DNA of 41,116 nt from an uncultured Bacteroidota bacterium (GCA_902796265.1 CADBOG010000083.1:1-41116); one strand, 5' to 3'. Positions 25,107 to 33,578 are shown, numbered from the stretch's first letter. Notes: generated by a model from the letters alone, not told the origin. Numbers and translations are program-made.

Positions 25107-25994
25107 GTGGAGAATTGTGTGAAATCAATTAGTCTGTCAATAGGCGGTCATGTAGTTGCTGTTGTTGGTAAGGAGGCCGCATATTTTGCTCAAAGTGGAG
25201 CATTTGCACGATTTGTGACCAATGAAGCAGAGGCAGAATGGCAAGTTCACTACGGCATGCAGGTCGATGCCCAACCTGTAGATGCTCTGTTGCTCAGCAG
25301 TTTTGTGTATGAGGAGATTGGCAGCCGTTGCTTATTCTATAATTCTGGGGATGATTACTATTTCACGATGCTCCCCAATAGTGGAGGACAACCCCTTGCT
25401 GTCATGCACTATCGACGTGATTCTTCCATTGTAGAGTCATCATCGGTCGGTGACCCCAATGCATTGCGTTTTTCACTTTGGTTTGCCATCTCCATGCTTG
25501 CTACTCCTTCGCAGCTGACCTTCGTCCACAGTTCAACGATTGTATATAAAGGTCATGCTGTACTCTTTCTTGGCGAGTCGGGTACTGGTAAGAGTACGCA
25601 TACCCGTCTATGGCTTAATAATATCGAAGGGGCACATCTGCTAAATGATGACAGTCCTCTAATACAGGTGAACAATTCGATATTGGTTTATGGCTCACCG
25701 TGGAGTGGCAAGACACCCTGTTATATTCCACGAAATTATCCGCTGGCTGCTATAGTACGTCTCTCTCAGGCTCCGCACAATGCCATACGTCGACTCTCCA
25801 TTCCTCAGGCATTCGCTGCTCTACAGCCATCGTTGCCGCCAGCGTTGGTGCAAGACGACTACTATGCAGATTTGATTGTTGACATTATTTCGAGAACAAT
25901 TTCAAACGTTCCCGTCTATCATCTTGAATGTCTGCCAGATGCTCATGCGGCAAGACTTAGCTTCGAAACATTATTTCCACTGTCTGATGGCTAA
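25107..25994 (+). CDS. HPr kinase/PEP-carboxykinase-like protein
   Basis: A 295-aa protein resembling the C-terminal kinase domain of HPr kinase. Seen: HSSTIVYKGHAVLFLGESGTGKSTHTRLW with a Walker A loop GESGTGKST (residues 156-164), acidic pair DD at 181-182 in LLNDDSPLI, and YGSPWSGKTP (195-203), the motif typical of this HPrK-like branch. HPr's own N-terminal kinase domain and a ptsH gene are absent. Related stand-alone kinases in lasso-peptide clusters phosphorylate the precursor peptide; with PqqD next door, a peptide-modifying role is inferred. Start is GTG at 25107; a GTG four codons later (25119) is also possible. The stop overlaps the next gene by 8 bases. Confidence 0.82.
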   Translation: MENCVKSISLSIGGHVVAVVGKEAAYFAQSGAFARFVTNEAEAEWQVHYGMQVDAQPVDALLLSSFVYEEIGSRCLFYNSGDDYYFTMLPNSGGQPLAVMHYRRDSSIVESSSVGDPNALRFSLWFAISMLATPSQLTFVHSSTIVYKGHAVLFLGESGTGKSTHTRLWLNNIEGAHLLNDDSPLIQVNNSILVYGSPWSGKTPCYIPRNYPLAAIVRLSQAPHNAIRRLSIPQAFAALQPSLPPALVQDDYYADLIVDIISRTISNVPVYHLECLPDAHAARLSFETLFPLSDG

Positions 25995-26787
25995 ACAGCA
26001 AATAATTATTCCATTCGACCAGGAAGACTTCATCATAGAAGGTCTTCGCCAGCGTCTTGACGAGGGGCATACTGTGCGTATCTCATTTGGTGGTACGAGC
26101 ATGCTGCCAATGATTGATGGGCGAAAGAAAATATATGTTCACCTTGAACCATTAAGCAAAGAGCCTCAAGTGGGGCAGATTTACCTTTTCCTTTCGGATG
26201 GCCATTGTGTTGTTCATCGACTTATGCGCATAGAGGGGGATTGTTATATCTTTCGTGGTGACAACTGTATTGGTGAGGAACGTGTGAAAAGGGAAGATGT
26301 CTTGGCCAAGCTCAAGGCGGTGGAACACAGCGACGGTCGTATGGAATTATGTAATACAACGTCTTGGCATCGTCGTTCACGATGGGTCGTTGCCCGTCGC
26401 TCGTTTGTCAATACCTTGCGTCGAACTTTTTCTCGTCATAATCGACGCTGGATGCGTTGGGTCTATTTCGCCTTTCTTATCATTCTTATGTGGGCGCCAA
26501 TGGGGTTGGTTGGAATCCCACTTAACAATTTCGTTTTGGGCATTCGCCTCGACCACATCCTTCACGCGTCAGTATACATTCCTTGCGCTTTTTTCCTGAT
26601 GGATTTTAACACTCTTTGTAGCCGTCGACCGGGCTTCTTGGTGTGGATTGTAGGTATAGCTATCGGCATTACAACTGAGATGGTGCAGTATATACTTCCA
26701 TATCGTGGTTTTGACATCAACGACCTTGTCGCAAACTTCCTAGGTGTCACTTTGGGCTGGATAATTATTCACTTTCTGAAAAAATAA
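25987..26787 (+). CDS. S26-type signal-peptidase-like domain fused to VanZ-like domain
   Basis: A 266-aa two-domain protein. Residues 1-120: S24/S26 peptidase-like, with GGTSMLPMI (Ser38 in the G-TSM-P motif), VVHRLM (His77) and FRGDN (89-93), i.e. the Ser-His arrangement of the SipW/ER type rather than a Ser-Lys bacterial leader peptidase. Residues 155-266: VanZ-like, with hydrophobic helices and LDHILHASVY ... EMVQYILPYRGFDINDLVANFLG. There is no N-terminal membrane anchor, so the VanZ part would hold it in the membrane. The frame is open upstream, but the ATG at 25987 overlaps the kinase stop by 8 bases, a translational-coupling arrangement. Proposed role: cleavage of a peptide handled by the PqqD/kinase pair (inference). 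Confidence 0.8.
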   Translation: MAKQQIIIPFDQEDFIIEGLRQRLDEGHTVRISFGGTSMLPMIDGRKKIYVHLEPLSKEPQVGQIYLFLSDGHCVVHRLMRIEGDCYIFRGDNCIGEERVKREDVLAKLKAVEHSDGRMELCNTTSWHRRSRWVVARRSFVNTLRRTFSRHNRRWMRWVYFAFLIILMWAPMGLVGIPLNNFVLGIRLDHILHASVYIPCAFFLMDFNTLCSRRPGFLVWIVGIAIGITTEMVQYILPYRGFDINDLVANFLGVTLGWIIIHFLKK

Positions 26788-26832
26788 AAGGGTTAAAATC
26801 AGACGTTTATTGGTTGAGTGTGCCCTTTATTT
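26782..26832 (+). terminator. Possible weak terminator after the PqqD cassette
   Basis: AAATAAAAGGG (26782-26792) can pair with CCCTTTATTT (26823-26832) with one bulged A, but the loop is about 30 bases. It overlaps the stop codon of the peptidase/VanZ gene. Weak by itself. Confidence 0.3.
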
Positions 26833-26854
26833 CTCATGAATGGATTTTTTTTTG

Positions 26855-26862
26855 TATTTTTG
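26855..26862 (+). promoter_or_regulatory. -7 promoter box of the glycosyltransferase operon
   Basis: TATTTTTG followed by C, 40 bases before the ATG at 26902. No good TTTG lies at the expected -33 distance, so the promoter is judged on the -7 box alone. Confidence 0.5.
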
Positions 26863-26901
26863 CAAATTCTAAATATTATAAAGATTCATAAATTACTGAT
26901 T

Positions 26902-27627
26902 ATGTCCGACACTTTAGTTATCACACCGACATATAACGAGAAAGAGAATATCGAGAAAATTATTCGCAAGGTATTCTCTCTTGAGAAGGAGTTCCACATG
27001 CTTATCGTCGAAGATAATTCTCCTGACGGCACTGCAGATATAGTCAAGCGTCTAATGCAAGAATTCCCTGACCGACTGTTCATACTCGAACGCAAAGGTA
27101 AGCTAGGGCTTGGTACCGCTTATCTTGACGGAATGCGTTGGGGCAATGAGCATGGGTATGAGTACATGATTGAGATGGATGCCGATTTTTCGCACAATCC
27201 TGATGACCTCATCCGCCTTTACGACGCCTGCTCGTCGGGCAAAGGCGATGTTGTTGTGGGTAGCCGCTATGTAGATGGCAAGATAAGTGTGGTCAATTGG
27301 CCTATGGGACGTCTGATGATGTCCTACTATGCTTCCAAGTATGTAAGACTTATCACAGGCATGAAAGTTTGTGACGCTACAGCGGGATTCGTATGCTGGA
27401 GTCGTCGTGTGCTTGAAAAGATGAAGTTCGATAAGGTCAAATTTGTAGGCTACGCTTTTCAGATAGAGATGAAGTATACAGCTACTCGTTTGGGTTTCAA
27501 GATTTACGAGGTTCCCATTATCTTTACCGACCGCGTCCTTGGAGTCTCTAAGATGAGCATGAAGATTTTCAAGGAGGCCTTCTTCGGAGTCTTCAACCTC
27601 CGTTTCCGTAACTGGCGAAAGTATTGA
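26902..27627 (+). CDS. Polyprenol-phosphate mannosyltransferase-like glycosyltransferase (family 2)
   Basis: A 241-aa GT2 enzyme of the dolichol/polyprenol-phosphate mannose synthase (DPM1) type, which transfers a hexose from GDP- or UDP-sugar to a lipid carrier at the inner face of the membrane. Seen: LVITPTYNEKENIEKII, IVEDNSPDGTADI, EMDADFSHNPDDL (the DAD metal/nucleotide motif about residues 92-94), VVGSRYVDG, and ATAGFVCWSR. There is no C-terminal membrane helix, as in soluble DPM1. The start at 26902 gives MSDTLVITPTYN; the frame extends upstream but those residues precede the -7 promoter box. First of three genes to ribE. The exact sugar is unknown. Confidence 0.9.
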   Translation: MSDTLVITPTYNEKENIEKIIRKVFSLEKEFHMLIVEDNSPDGTADIVKRLMQEFPDRLFILERKGKLGLGTAYLDGMRWGNEHGYEYMIEMDADFSHNPDDLIRLYDACSSGKGDVVVGSRYVDGKISVVNWPMGRLMMSYYASKYVRLITGMKVCDATAGFVCWSRRVLEKMKFDKVKFVGYAFQIEMKYTATRLGFKIYEVPIIFTDRVLGVSKMSMKIFKEAFFGVFNLRFRNWRKY

Positions 27628-27659
27628 TTTAATTAATAGAGAAAAACAAAAGAGATAAA

Positions 27660-29645
27660 ATGAAAAAGACATTAATGATTCTTGCAGTGCTGATTCTAGC
27701 AGGCACTGCAATGGCTCAACGCAAAATGCTGAAGTGGGACCAGATGATGGACTACAAGCTCTATCCTCAGCGTCCTATGCGTGGGTTCACATTCGTTCCG
27801 GGTACAGACAAGGTGATGTATATGAAAGACACCACCTGCATGATATTCGATGGGAAAAAAGAACGTGTGCAGAACGCCGAAGAACGCGATATGTTCATGG
27901 CAAAAGTGAAGTATGTCCCTAGTGAGCGTGTTGAAAAGAAAGAGGGAGACCTTTATGTTGACGGCAAGCTTGTTGAGCGTGCAGACGGTTATAATGTAGT
28001 TCTTGGAGAGAGTGTCCATCGTAATGAGTTTGGCATCGAAGGAGGTCTTTTCTGGTCGCCCAAAGAGAGCCGCTTGGCTTTCTACCGCATGGATCAGAGC
28101 ATGGTGGTTGATTATCCTCTCGTCAACACCAAAGCCCGTGAGGCCGAGGTAAAGAATATCAAGTATCCCATGGCTGGCATGAAAAGTCACTGGGTCACCG
28201 TAGGCGTTTGGGACACTAAGACCGAAAAACTCATATACCTCAATACCGCACGTGACACAAGTGTCCATGAACGCGAGATGTACCTCACCAATATCGCTTG
28301 GAGTCCTGACGAGAAATATATCTTCATTGCTAAGATTAATCGCGAACAGAACCACATGTGGCTTGAGCAGTACGATGCCGCTACTGGTGCATTTATGAAA
28401 GTGCTTTTTGAGGAGACCGACCCTCGATATGTGGAACCTTGCGAACCTATGTATTTCACTCCTAAGGGAGACCAGTTCCTGTGGTTCTCCATGCGTGATG
28501 GCTACAAGCACCTGTATTTGTATAATATGGATGGCTCGCTTGTGAAACAGGTGACCAATGGCGAATATGAGGTTGAAGGTTTCATTCAGTTCGACAAGAA
28601 GGGTGAGAACATTTTTGTCTATGCCAACAAGAACAACCTCGCCGGTCGTGACGCATACAAGGTGAACATCAAGAAGGGTACCATGGAGTGCCTCACCATG
28701 CAGGAAAATGGTCTGCACGGAACCCATACGGTGGCCATCAACGAGCAGGGTACTGCATGGGTTGATGTGTGGAACAGTGTTGATGTGCCTATGCGCGCCG
28801 ATTTTCGTGATTCCAAGCACAAGAATGTGGTCCACACCTTCTATACCTCGGAGAACCCTCTGAAGGACTACGCTATGCCTGAAGTGAAGCTTGGCACCAT
28901 TAAGGCTGCCGATGGCAAGACGGATCTCTATTATCGCCTCATCACTCCGCCTTATATGGAACCTGGCAAGAAATATCCCACTCTTGTATATGTCTATGGT
29001 GGTCCCCATTCTCAGCTTGTCACCGACAGTTGGCTTGGCGGTGGTAATCTATACTTCTTGTTCCTTGCCCAGCAGGGATATGTGGTCTTCACTGTCGACA
29101 ACCGTGGTACCGACAACCGTGGCTTCGAGTTCGAGAGCTGTACTCATCGCCACCTTGGTGAGATTGAGATGGCCGACCAGATGGAAGGTGTCAAGTTCCT
29201 CAAGAGCCTACCTTACGTTGACCAAGACCGTATGGGTGTTGAAGGATGGAGCTTTGGTGGTTTCATGACCATAACGATGAAGCTGGCACATCCCGAGGTC
29301 TTCAAGGTGGGTTGTGCCGGAGGCCCTGTCATCGACTGGAAATGGTATGAAATCATGTATGGCGAGCGCTATATGGATACTCCTCAGGAAAACCCTGATG
29401 GCTATGAACGTGTAAGCCTCCTCAACAAGGCGAAGAATCTTGAGGGGCGCCTCCTTGTTATCCATGGTGCTGAGGATAACACTGTCGTATGGCAGCACTC
29501 ACTCGAATTTATAGAGCGTTGCATCAACAATCTCAAGCAGGTTGATTATTTTGTCTATCCTCATCATGAGCACAATGTCCGTGGTCTCGAACGCAACCAC
29601 CTATACTATAAGATGTTCCAATATTATGAGGACCATCTGAAGTAA
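27660..29645 (+). CDS. Dipeptidyl peptidase IV, S9 family
   Basis: Secreted/periplasmic serine peptidase that removes X-Pro (and X-Ala) dipeptides from peptide N-termini. Seen in the 661 aa: signal peptide to about residue 19 (ending AMAQ), an N-terminal beta-propeller, and a C-terminal alpha/beta-hydrolase with nucleophile Ser531 in GWSFGGF, Asp606 in GAEDNTV and His638 in YPHHEHNV. YVYGGPHSQLV precedes the oxyanion loop. It is somewhat shorter than the Porphyromonas DPP IV (about 720 aa), mainly in the propeller part. Lies 32 bases after the glycosyltransferase gene and 44 bases before ribE. Supports peptide utilisation. Confidence 0.93.
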   Translation: MKKTLMILAVLILAGTAMAQRKMLKWDQMMDYKLYPQRPMRGFTFVPGTDKVMYMKDTTCMIFDGKKERVQNAEERDMFMAKVKYVPSERVEKKEGDLYVDGKLVERADGYNVVLGESVHRNEFGIEGGLFWSPKESRLAFYRMDQSMVVDYPLVNTKAREAEVKNIKYPMAGMKSHWVTVGVWDTKTEKLIYLNTARDTSVHEREMYLTNIAWSPDEKYIFIAKINREQNHMWLEQYDAATGAFMKVLFEETDPRYVEPCEPMYFTPKGDQFLWFSMRDGYKHLYLYNMDGSLVKQVTNGEYEVEGFIQFDKKGENIFVYANKNNLAGRDAYKVNIKKGTMECLTMQENGLHGTHTVAINEQGTAWVDVWNSVDVPMRADFRDSKHKNVVHTFYTSENPLKDYAMPEVKLGTIKAADGKTDLYYRLITPPYMEPGKKYPTLVYVYGGPHSQLVTDSWLGGGNLYFLFLAQQGYVVFTVDNRGTDNRGFEFESCTHRHLGEIEMADQMEGVKFLKSLPYVDQDRMGVEGWSFGGFMTITMKLAHPEVFKVGCAGGPVIDWKWYEIMYGERYMDTPQENPDGYERVSLLNKAKNLEGRLLVIHGAEDNTVVWQHSLEFIERCINNLKQVDYFVYPHHEHNVRGLERNHLYYKMFQYYEDHLK

Positions 29646-29689
29646 TGTTGACATAGTATATAATACAGGAGCATTAAATATTAAAAAAA

Positions 29690-30295
29690 ATGTTTACAGG
29701 AATCATTGAAACGACGGCTAAGGTCGTCAAGATAGAAAAAGAGAACACAAATTACCATTTCACTTTGGAGGTGCCGTTCGGAGACGAGCTGGCAATTGAC
29801 CAAAGTATGGCTCATGATGGTTGCTGCCTAACGGTTGTCAAAGTCGACAAAGAAAAGAAGCAGTATGTTGTCACTGCTATGGATGAGACAATGCTCAAGA
29901 CCAATCTTGGCACATGGCAGGTTGGAACAGAAGTCAATGTGGAGCGTTCTATGCGTATGGATGGACGTTTTGATGGTCATATTGTTCAGGGTCATGTCGA
30001 CCAGACAGCAACATGTACCAAGGTTGTCGATGATAACGGCAGTTGGCGTTTTTATTTCGAGTATGATGCCAAGAATGCGCCATCCATAACTGTACCCAAA
30101 GGCTCTATCTCAATCAATGGTGTTAGTCTTACTGTTGTGGATTCGGAGCCTGGAATGTTCTCGGTTGCCATTATTCCTTACACTTTCCAGGTGACTAATT
30201 TCCACAATTTCAAACCTGGGACGGTTGTTAATATCGAGTTCGATGTCTTTGGCAAATATGTCCAAAGGCTCCTTGAACAGTATATGGGTAAGTGA
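29690..30295 (+). CDS. ribE: Riboflavin synthase alpha subunit
   Basis: Last step of riboflavin synthesis: dismutation of two 6,7-dimethyl-8-ribityllumazine molecules. Seen in the 201 aa: start MFTGIIE and two lumazine-binding repeats, the first with MAHDGCCLTVV, the second with KGSISINGVSLTVV, and the inter-repeat GHIVQGHVDQTATC. Length is standard. No FMN riboswitch-like sequence is obvious in the 44-base gap before it. Terminator follows directly. Confidence 0.96.
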   Translation: MFTGIIETTAKVVKIEKENTNYHFTLEVPFGDELAIDQSMAHDGCCLTVVKVDKEKKQYVVTAMDETMLKTNLGTWQVGTEVNVERSMRMDGRFDGHIVQGHVDQTATCTKVVDDNGSWRFYFEYDAKNAPSITVPKGSISINGVSLTVVDSEPGMFSVAIIPYTFQVTNFHNFKPGTVVNIEFDVFGKYVQRLLEQYMGK

Positions 30296-30311
30296 TATTT
30301 GTCGGTGAATA

Positions 30312-30347
30312 AAAAAGGTCGGGTAACAAGCGTTATCCGACCTTTTT
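30312..30347. terminator. Bidirectional terminator between ribE and lipoprotein gene
   Basis: AAAAAGGTCGGGTAAC (30312-30327) pairs with the right arm 30332-30347 (one G-U), loop AAGC, A-run left and T-run right. It lies 16 bases after ribE and 18 bases past the stop of the convergent lipoprotein gene. Confidence 0.92.
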
Positions 30348-30365
30348 CTCTATCTCTATTAGAGA

Positions 30366-30914
30366 TTAGTTCTCTGCTGGGACCCAGGGATATTCGTAGC
30401 GGCATTTCATGTCGCCTTCGAGTTCTTCAATCCATAGACGGATATATGCCGGCTTGGGATCATGGATGTCAGGATTCTGATAGGAATCGAGATTATGGGC
30501 ACCCCATACTTTAATTACATAACCATGCTTCTGTTCAGCTTTCACGCTGGTGACGGGTTTTTCGTTGGCATCCAAAAAGGCGTTGTCAGAAGGATAAGCG
30601 TCGATTTTGCTCAAACCATTGCATTTGCCAAAGTCCATGATTGCGACACCAGTTACGCAATTTTGATTGGTAAGACCACTGGGGATACCAGGACTGGTAA
30701 GACCAATAACCTCGACATTGCCTTGGTTGTAACCGAATTTGAAGTGCAGCTTGTAGCTGGCAGTGGGATCGGTGCCGAAGTCATGTTTCTCAATGTAAGC
30801 GCCGTCTTTGAGGGTTTCGCCATCATAAGGGATTTTGTCATCTTTGTTGCAAGAAGTAAGACTGACGGTGAGGGTGGCCAAAAGGGCTACTGCTAATAAT
30901 TTGATTTTTTTCAT
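30366..30914 (-). CDS. Lipoprotein, possibly DUF5036-like
   Basis: A 182-aa predicted lipoprotein: hydrophobic signal with lipobox SLTSC (Cys about residue 22) followed by NKDDK. The mature part is one compact domain with GLSKIDAYPSDNAFLD, GYVIKVWG and the ending AYIRLWIEELEGDMKCRYEYPW. The PAYIRLW ... YEYPW tail reminds me of the Bacteroidales DUF5036 lipoproteins, but this is from memory. Function unknown. A minus-strand TATTTTTG box lies at 30949-30956. Monocistronic between its promoter and the shared terminator. Confidence 0.78.
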   Translation of the reverse strand: MKKIKLLAVALLATLTVSLTSCNKDDKIPYDGETLKDGAYIEKHDFGTDPTASYKLHFKFGYNQGNVEVIGLTSPGIPSGLTNQNCVTGVAIMDFGKCNGLSKIDAYPSDNAFLDANEKPVTSVKAEQKHGYVIKVWGAHNLDSYQNPDIHDPKPAYIRLWIEELEGDMKCRYEYPWVPAEN

Positions 30915-30948
30915 TGTATTAAGGGTTTAAAGGTTTTCAATTAGATTG

Positions 30949-30956
30949 CAAAAATA
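30949..30956 (-). promoter_or_regulatory. -7 promoter box of the lipoprotein gene
   Basis: Minus strand TATTTTTG followed by C, about 35 bases before the ATG at 30914; the -33 region is A/T only. Confidence 0.5.
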
Positions 30957-31017
30957 CTATAATTTTTTTAAAAATGAATTAGAAAAAATAATTATTTTAT
31001 AATTGACTGGTTTCCAG

Positions 31018-31242
31018 TTATGGCACGGGGTCATATCCGTGTCCGCCGAAGGGATTGCATCGCAAAATGCGTTTTATTGCGAGCCATGTTCCCTTAAATG
31101 GACCATATTTTATGATGGCTTCTTTGGCATATTGTGAGCATGTGGGCGTGTAGCGGCACGCTGCTGGAGTGAAAGGTGAGATGCATTGCTGATAGAATTT
31201 AATCAGCAGCAGGAGAAGTTTTGAAAGAAGTTTCTTAATCAT
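31018..31242 (-). CDS. yidD: Membrane protein insertion efficiency factor YidD
   Basis: Small amphipathic protein that helps YidC insert inner-membrane proteins. The 74 aa show the family signature: [27 protein letters not shown] (three conserved cysteines), [24 protein letters not shown]. The ATG at 31242 overlaps the end of rnpA by 8 bases, so they are translationally coupled. Confidence 0.97.
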   Translation of the reverse strand: MIKKLLSKLLLLLIKFYQQCISPFTPAACRYTPTCSQYAKEAIIKYGPFKGTWLAIKRILRCNPFGGHGYDPVP

Positions 31243-31645
31243 GGTTACTGATGGTTTCGGTGAGTTTTGCTACGAGTTTAACCATCGAGGCTTCAAGCTT
31301 ATGAAAATTGGGCGTATGAGTATGGATATAGTTTAATGATAGGACGATGTGCAGATCTTTCTGCTTGATGACATCTACGAGTGGTTTTTTGTTAAGTCGG
31401 TAGCATTCTCGGATTATACGTTTTGTGCGGTTGCGGTCGACGGCGTGATGTAGTTTGCGTTTGGGTGCTACTATGAGAACCTGTACAGGCTCCGTAGATT
31501 CAGAAGCATCGATGAAGCACCAGCGTATGCTCAATGGAAAAAACAGCTCGCGGTTGGGCGAGCTGTAAAGCTTCTCGATAAGCATTTTACTGCAGAGCTT
31601 TTCGCTCTTGCTGAAGCCAAACGGTTTATTGATGTTATTAATCAA
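31235..31645 (-). CDS. rnpA: Ribonuclease P protein component
   Basis: Protein cofactor of RNase P, which matures tRNA 5' ends. Seen in 136 aa: [11 protein letters not shown] near the start and the RNA-binding helix motif [22 protein letters not shown] (about residues 62-83). Start is TTG at 31645: an in-frame stop lies six codons upstream and no ATG occurs before the conserved domain. Located in the Bacteroidota-type hemD-rnpA-yidD order rather than the dnaA-rpmH-rnpA order of most bacteria. Confidence 0.94.
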   Translation of the reverse strand: MINNINKPFGFSKSEKLCSKMLIEKLYSSPNRELFFPLSIRWCFIDASESTEPVQVLIVAPKRKLHHAVDRNRTKRIIRECYRLNKKPLVDVIKQKDLHIVLSLNYIHTHTPNFHKLEASMVKLVAKLTETISNHD

Positions 31646-31703
31646 TGCGCGTTGTATTAGTTAGACAAAGTAGGGCATGATGGCTGCCTACCTATGAAGA
31701 GGT

Positions 31704-32666
31704 TTATTTGGCTTTTGCAGCTTCGGCTTCTTTGCGTGCTTTTTCAGCTGCACGTTCTGCACGGCGCTCGGCAGCTTTAGCCTTTTTCTCTTCCATCAAC
31801 TGTTTATATTTGGCCTTGCTGGCGAAAACAGACTTTGTTTTCTTGGTGCCAATAGTTTTGGTTGATGTATGTGTTGATTTTGAACTTTTCAGTGATGATG
31901 GTTTGACGACGAGGACGGCTTCTTGTTGTTTTCCAAGCATGTAGTTCTCTATGGCCATTGCCATTGACGGCGAGTTCTTGGTAGGAGCCGCAATAGTGAT
32001 TTTGATACCGGCAGCGTTGAGGGCAGCGTGGGTTGATGAACCAAAAGCGGCGACAAGTATGGAACTTTCCTTAACGTTAGGGAAATTCATGAGTAAAGAA
32101 CGCACTCCGATGGGGGAAAAGAGTGCCACCAAGTCGAAGTCGTCAAGGTTGAATTGTTTGAGGTCGCGGGGAACGCTGCGATACATGGGAGCCTTGGTAT
32201 ATTTGAATTTGGCCTTGTCAAGCAGCTTTGTATATTCTGTCTGTTTCTCGTCGGAGCAGGGGAAGAGAAATCTCTCTTCACGGTGTTTGGTCATCACATC
32301 GATGAGGTCGGCAAAATACTGGTTTCCGAAGAAAATCTTGCGTTTACGATATTGAATATAGTTCTGGAGATAGAGAGCTATGGCCTCGGTGGAGCAGAAG
32401 TATTTCATGCTCTCGGGAATGCTCTCTCTCAGGTCTTTTGCCATACGGAAGAAGTGGTCTACTGAATTTTTGCTGTTAAAGATGACAGCAGTGAATTCAG
32501 CAATATGGATTCTGCTTTTCCGGAATTCTGTTGCCGTAATACCCACCACTTCGAAAAATTTATAGAAAGTGAGGTCTAATTTGAAATCGGTTGCCAGTTT
32601 TCTGTATGGAGACTTCTCCAAATCAGCTGGCTCGGGCTGAGAAATCAGGATTTTTTTAATTTTCAT
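31704..32666 (-). CDS. hemD: Uroporphyrinogen-III synthase with basic C-terminal extension
   Basis: Tetrapyrrole enzyme that closes hydroxymethylbilane into uroporphyrinogen III. Residues 1-250 fit the HemD fold: ILISQPEPADLEKSPYRKLA at the start, AVIFNSKNSVDHFF (about 60-73), CSTEAIALYL, and LVALFSPIGVRSLL plus VAAFGSSTHAALNAAGIKITIAAPT near the end. Residues ~255-320 form an extra Ser/Thr/Lys then Lys/Ala/Glu-rich tail (EEKKAKAAERRAERAAEKARKEAE). The tail is likely disordered then helical, and is not needed for the fold; it makes the protein longer than the usual ~250 aa. Lies between the DUF4271 gene and rnpA. No other haem gene is adjacent. Confidence 0.88.
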   Translation of the reverse strand: MKIKKILISQPEPADLEKSPYRKLATDFKLDLTFYKFFEVVGITATEFRKSRIHIAEFTAVIFNSKNSVDHFFRMAKDLRESIPESMKYFCSTEAIALYLQNYIQYRKRKIFFGNQYFADLIDVMTKHREERFLFPCSDEKQTEYTKLLDKAKFKYTKAPMYRSVPRDLKQFNLDDFDLVALFSPIGVRSLLMNFPNVKESSILVAAFGSSTHAALNAAGIKITIAAPTKNSPSMAMAIENYMLGKQQEAVLVVKPSSLKSSKSTHTSTKTIGTKKTKSVFASKAKYKQLMEEKKAKAAERRAERAAEKARKEAEAAKAK

Positions 32667-32699
32667 ACGCTTCCTAAAAATGGTGCAATTGTATGTATT

Positions 32700-33578
32700 C
32701 TAGTTTGTTATAATCTTCGCCATTGCCAAAATGGGTACGATTTCTAGAATGCAAAGATAGTAAAATAAATACAATTTGGAGCTTTTGGAATTTGTTAAAA
32801 TAAGTTGTATGCCCCTCAGGAACCTTGTTATTAGTAAAATCATGGCAAAAATAGAGGCAATGATGAGTGCTGTTTTGGAACCGTTGCCAGCAAAGTATAC
32901 AAAGAGTAGGAGAGGGGTCATCACCATGCCTCCAACGAAATAGAAAAGGTGGTTGCTGGTAAGGTACAGAAGGACGGAGCCGTTGTCTCTGAAGATATCG
33001 CCGACAAGGCGTATTAGTACTCCCCGTAATAGTACGTAGAGAATGAGTGCAGCAGTAAGTAATGTGTAAAAAATTGGTGCTTCGACGGTAAGGTGTATTT
33101 TAATGTAGCTTGTGGCTATCTGGCATATAAGTGAGGAAAGCGCTGCAATGTAGATACCTGTCATGGGTATGAGATTGCGGATTTTGACGTTGTTCTCTCG
33201 TTCTACTCGTCCTTGCACACGTTGGTTGAAGAGTGACATGAAGATGTCTTTAAGGTTGAATCGTATATGGTTAAGATAGAGGCTTGTGAGAGCTAGTAGG
33301 CCTACGATGACAAAGAACATCCAATCGATACCTTGAACAGAGTTGCGCAATTGTGGCTCATGAGCATAAGAAATGTGAGGGCTTGAGGCGAACATGCTCT
33401 CACAGTAGGTTGTCAGTGTGTCGTCAGCATAAGGTGCAAAGACGGAGTCGTTGCAGAGTAGCAGATAATCGACAGTGTCCAATTGGGGATACATAATGCT
33501 GTCGGCTGGGCGTAAAAGAAGCTTTGGCACCGCTGTGTCAACTATTAAGGGTTGTGATATGTGTAGTTCTTGAGTCAC
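32700..33578 (-). CDS. DUF4271 multi-helix membrane protein
   Basis: A 292-aa integral membrane protein of the Bacteroidota-specific DUF4271 family, usually found next to hemD. Seen: a soluble N-terminal ~85 residues, then about six to seven hydrophobic helices starting at IDWMFFVIVGLLALTSLYL, with NHLFYFVGGMVMTPLLLFVYFAG and a final IILEIVPI-type segment. No catalytic motif is visible; function unknown. Start is GTG at 33578, ten bases from the end of the C25 protease gene; hemD follows after 33 bases. Confidence 0.87.
   Translation of the reverse strand: MTQELHISQPLIVDTAVPKLLLRPADSIMYPQLDTVDYLLLCNDSVFAPYADDTLTTYCESMFASSPHISYAHEPQLRNSVQGIDWMFFVIVGLLALTSLYLNHIRFNLKDIFMSLFNQRVQGRVERENNVKIRNLIPMTGIYIAALSSLICQIATSYIKIHLTVEAPIFYTLLTAALILYVLLRGVLIRLVGDIFRDNGSVLLYLTSNHLFYFVGGMVMTPLLLFVYFAGNGSKTALIIASIFAMILLITRFLRGIQLILTNSKSSKLYLFYYLCILEIVPILAMAKIITN

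Noticed and set aside
24829-26787. Complete lasso-peptide or PQQ cluster
   Set aside because: The transglutaminase-like protease, asparagine-synthetase-like cyclase, radical-SAM enzyme and precursor needed for those pathways are not present.
27696-29009. 437-aa minus-strand ORF inside the DPP IV gene
   Set aside because: Antisense shadow of a well-supported gene; the translation has no recognisable domain.
29646-29689. FMN riboswitch before ribE
   Set aside because: The 44-base gap is too short and lacks the conserved FMN aptamer sequence.
30975-31016. Terminator after yidD
   Set aside because: ACTGG-TTT-CCAGT at 31004-31016 is only a 5-bp stem, and the following AT-only palindrome is too weak to call with confidence.
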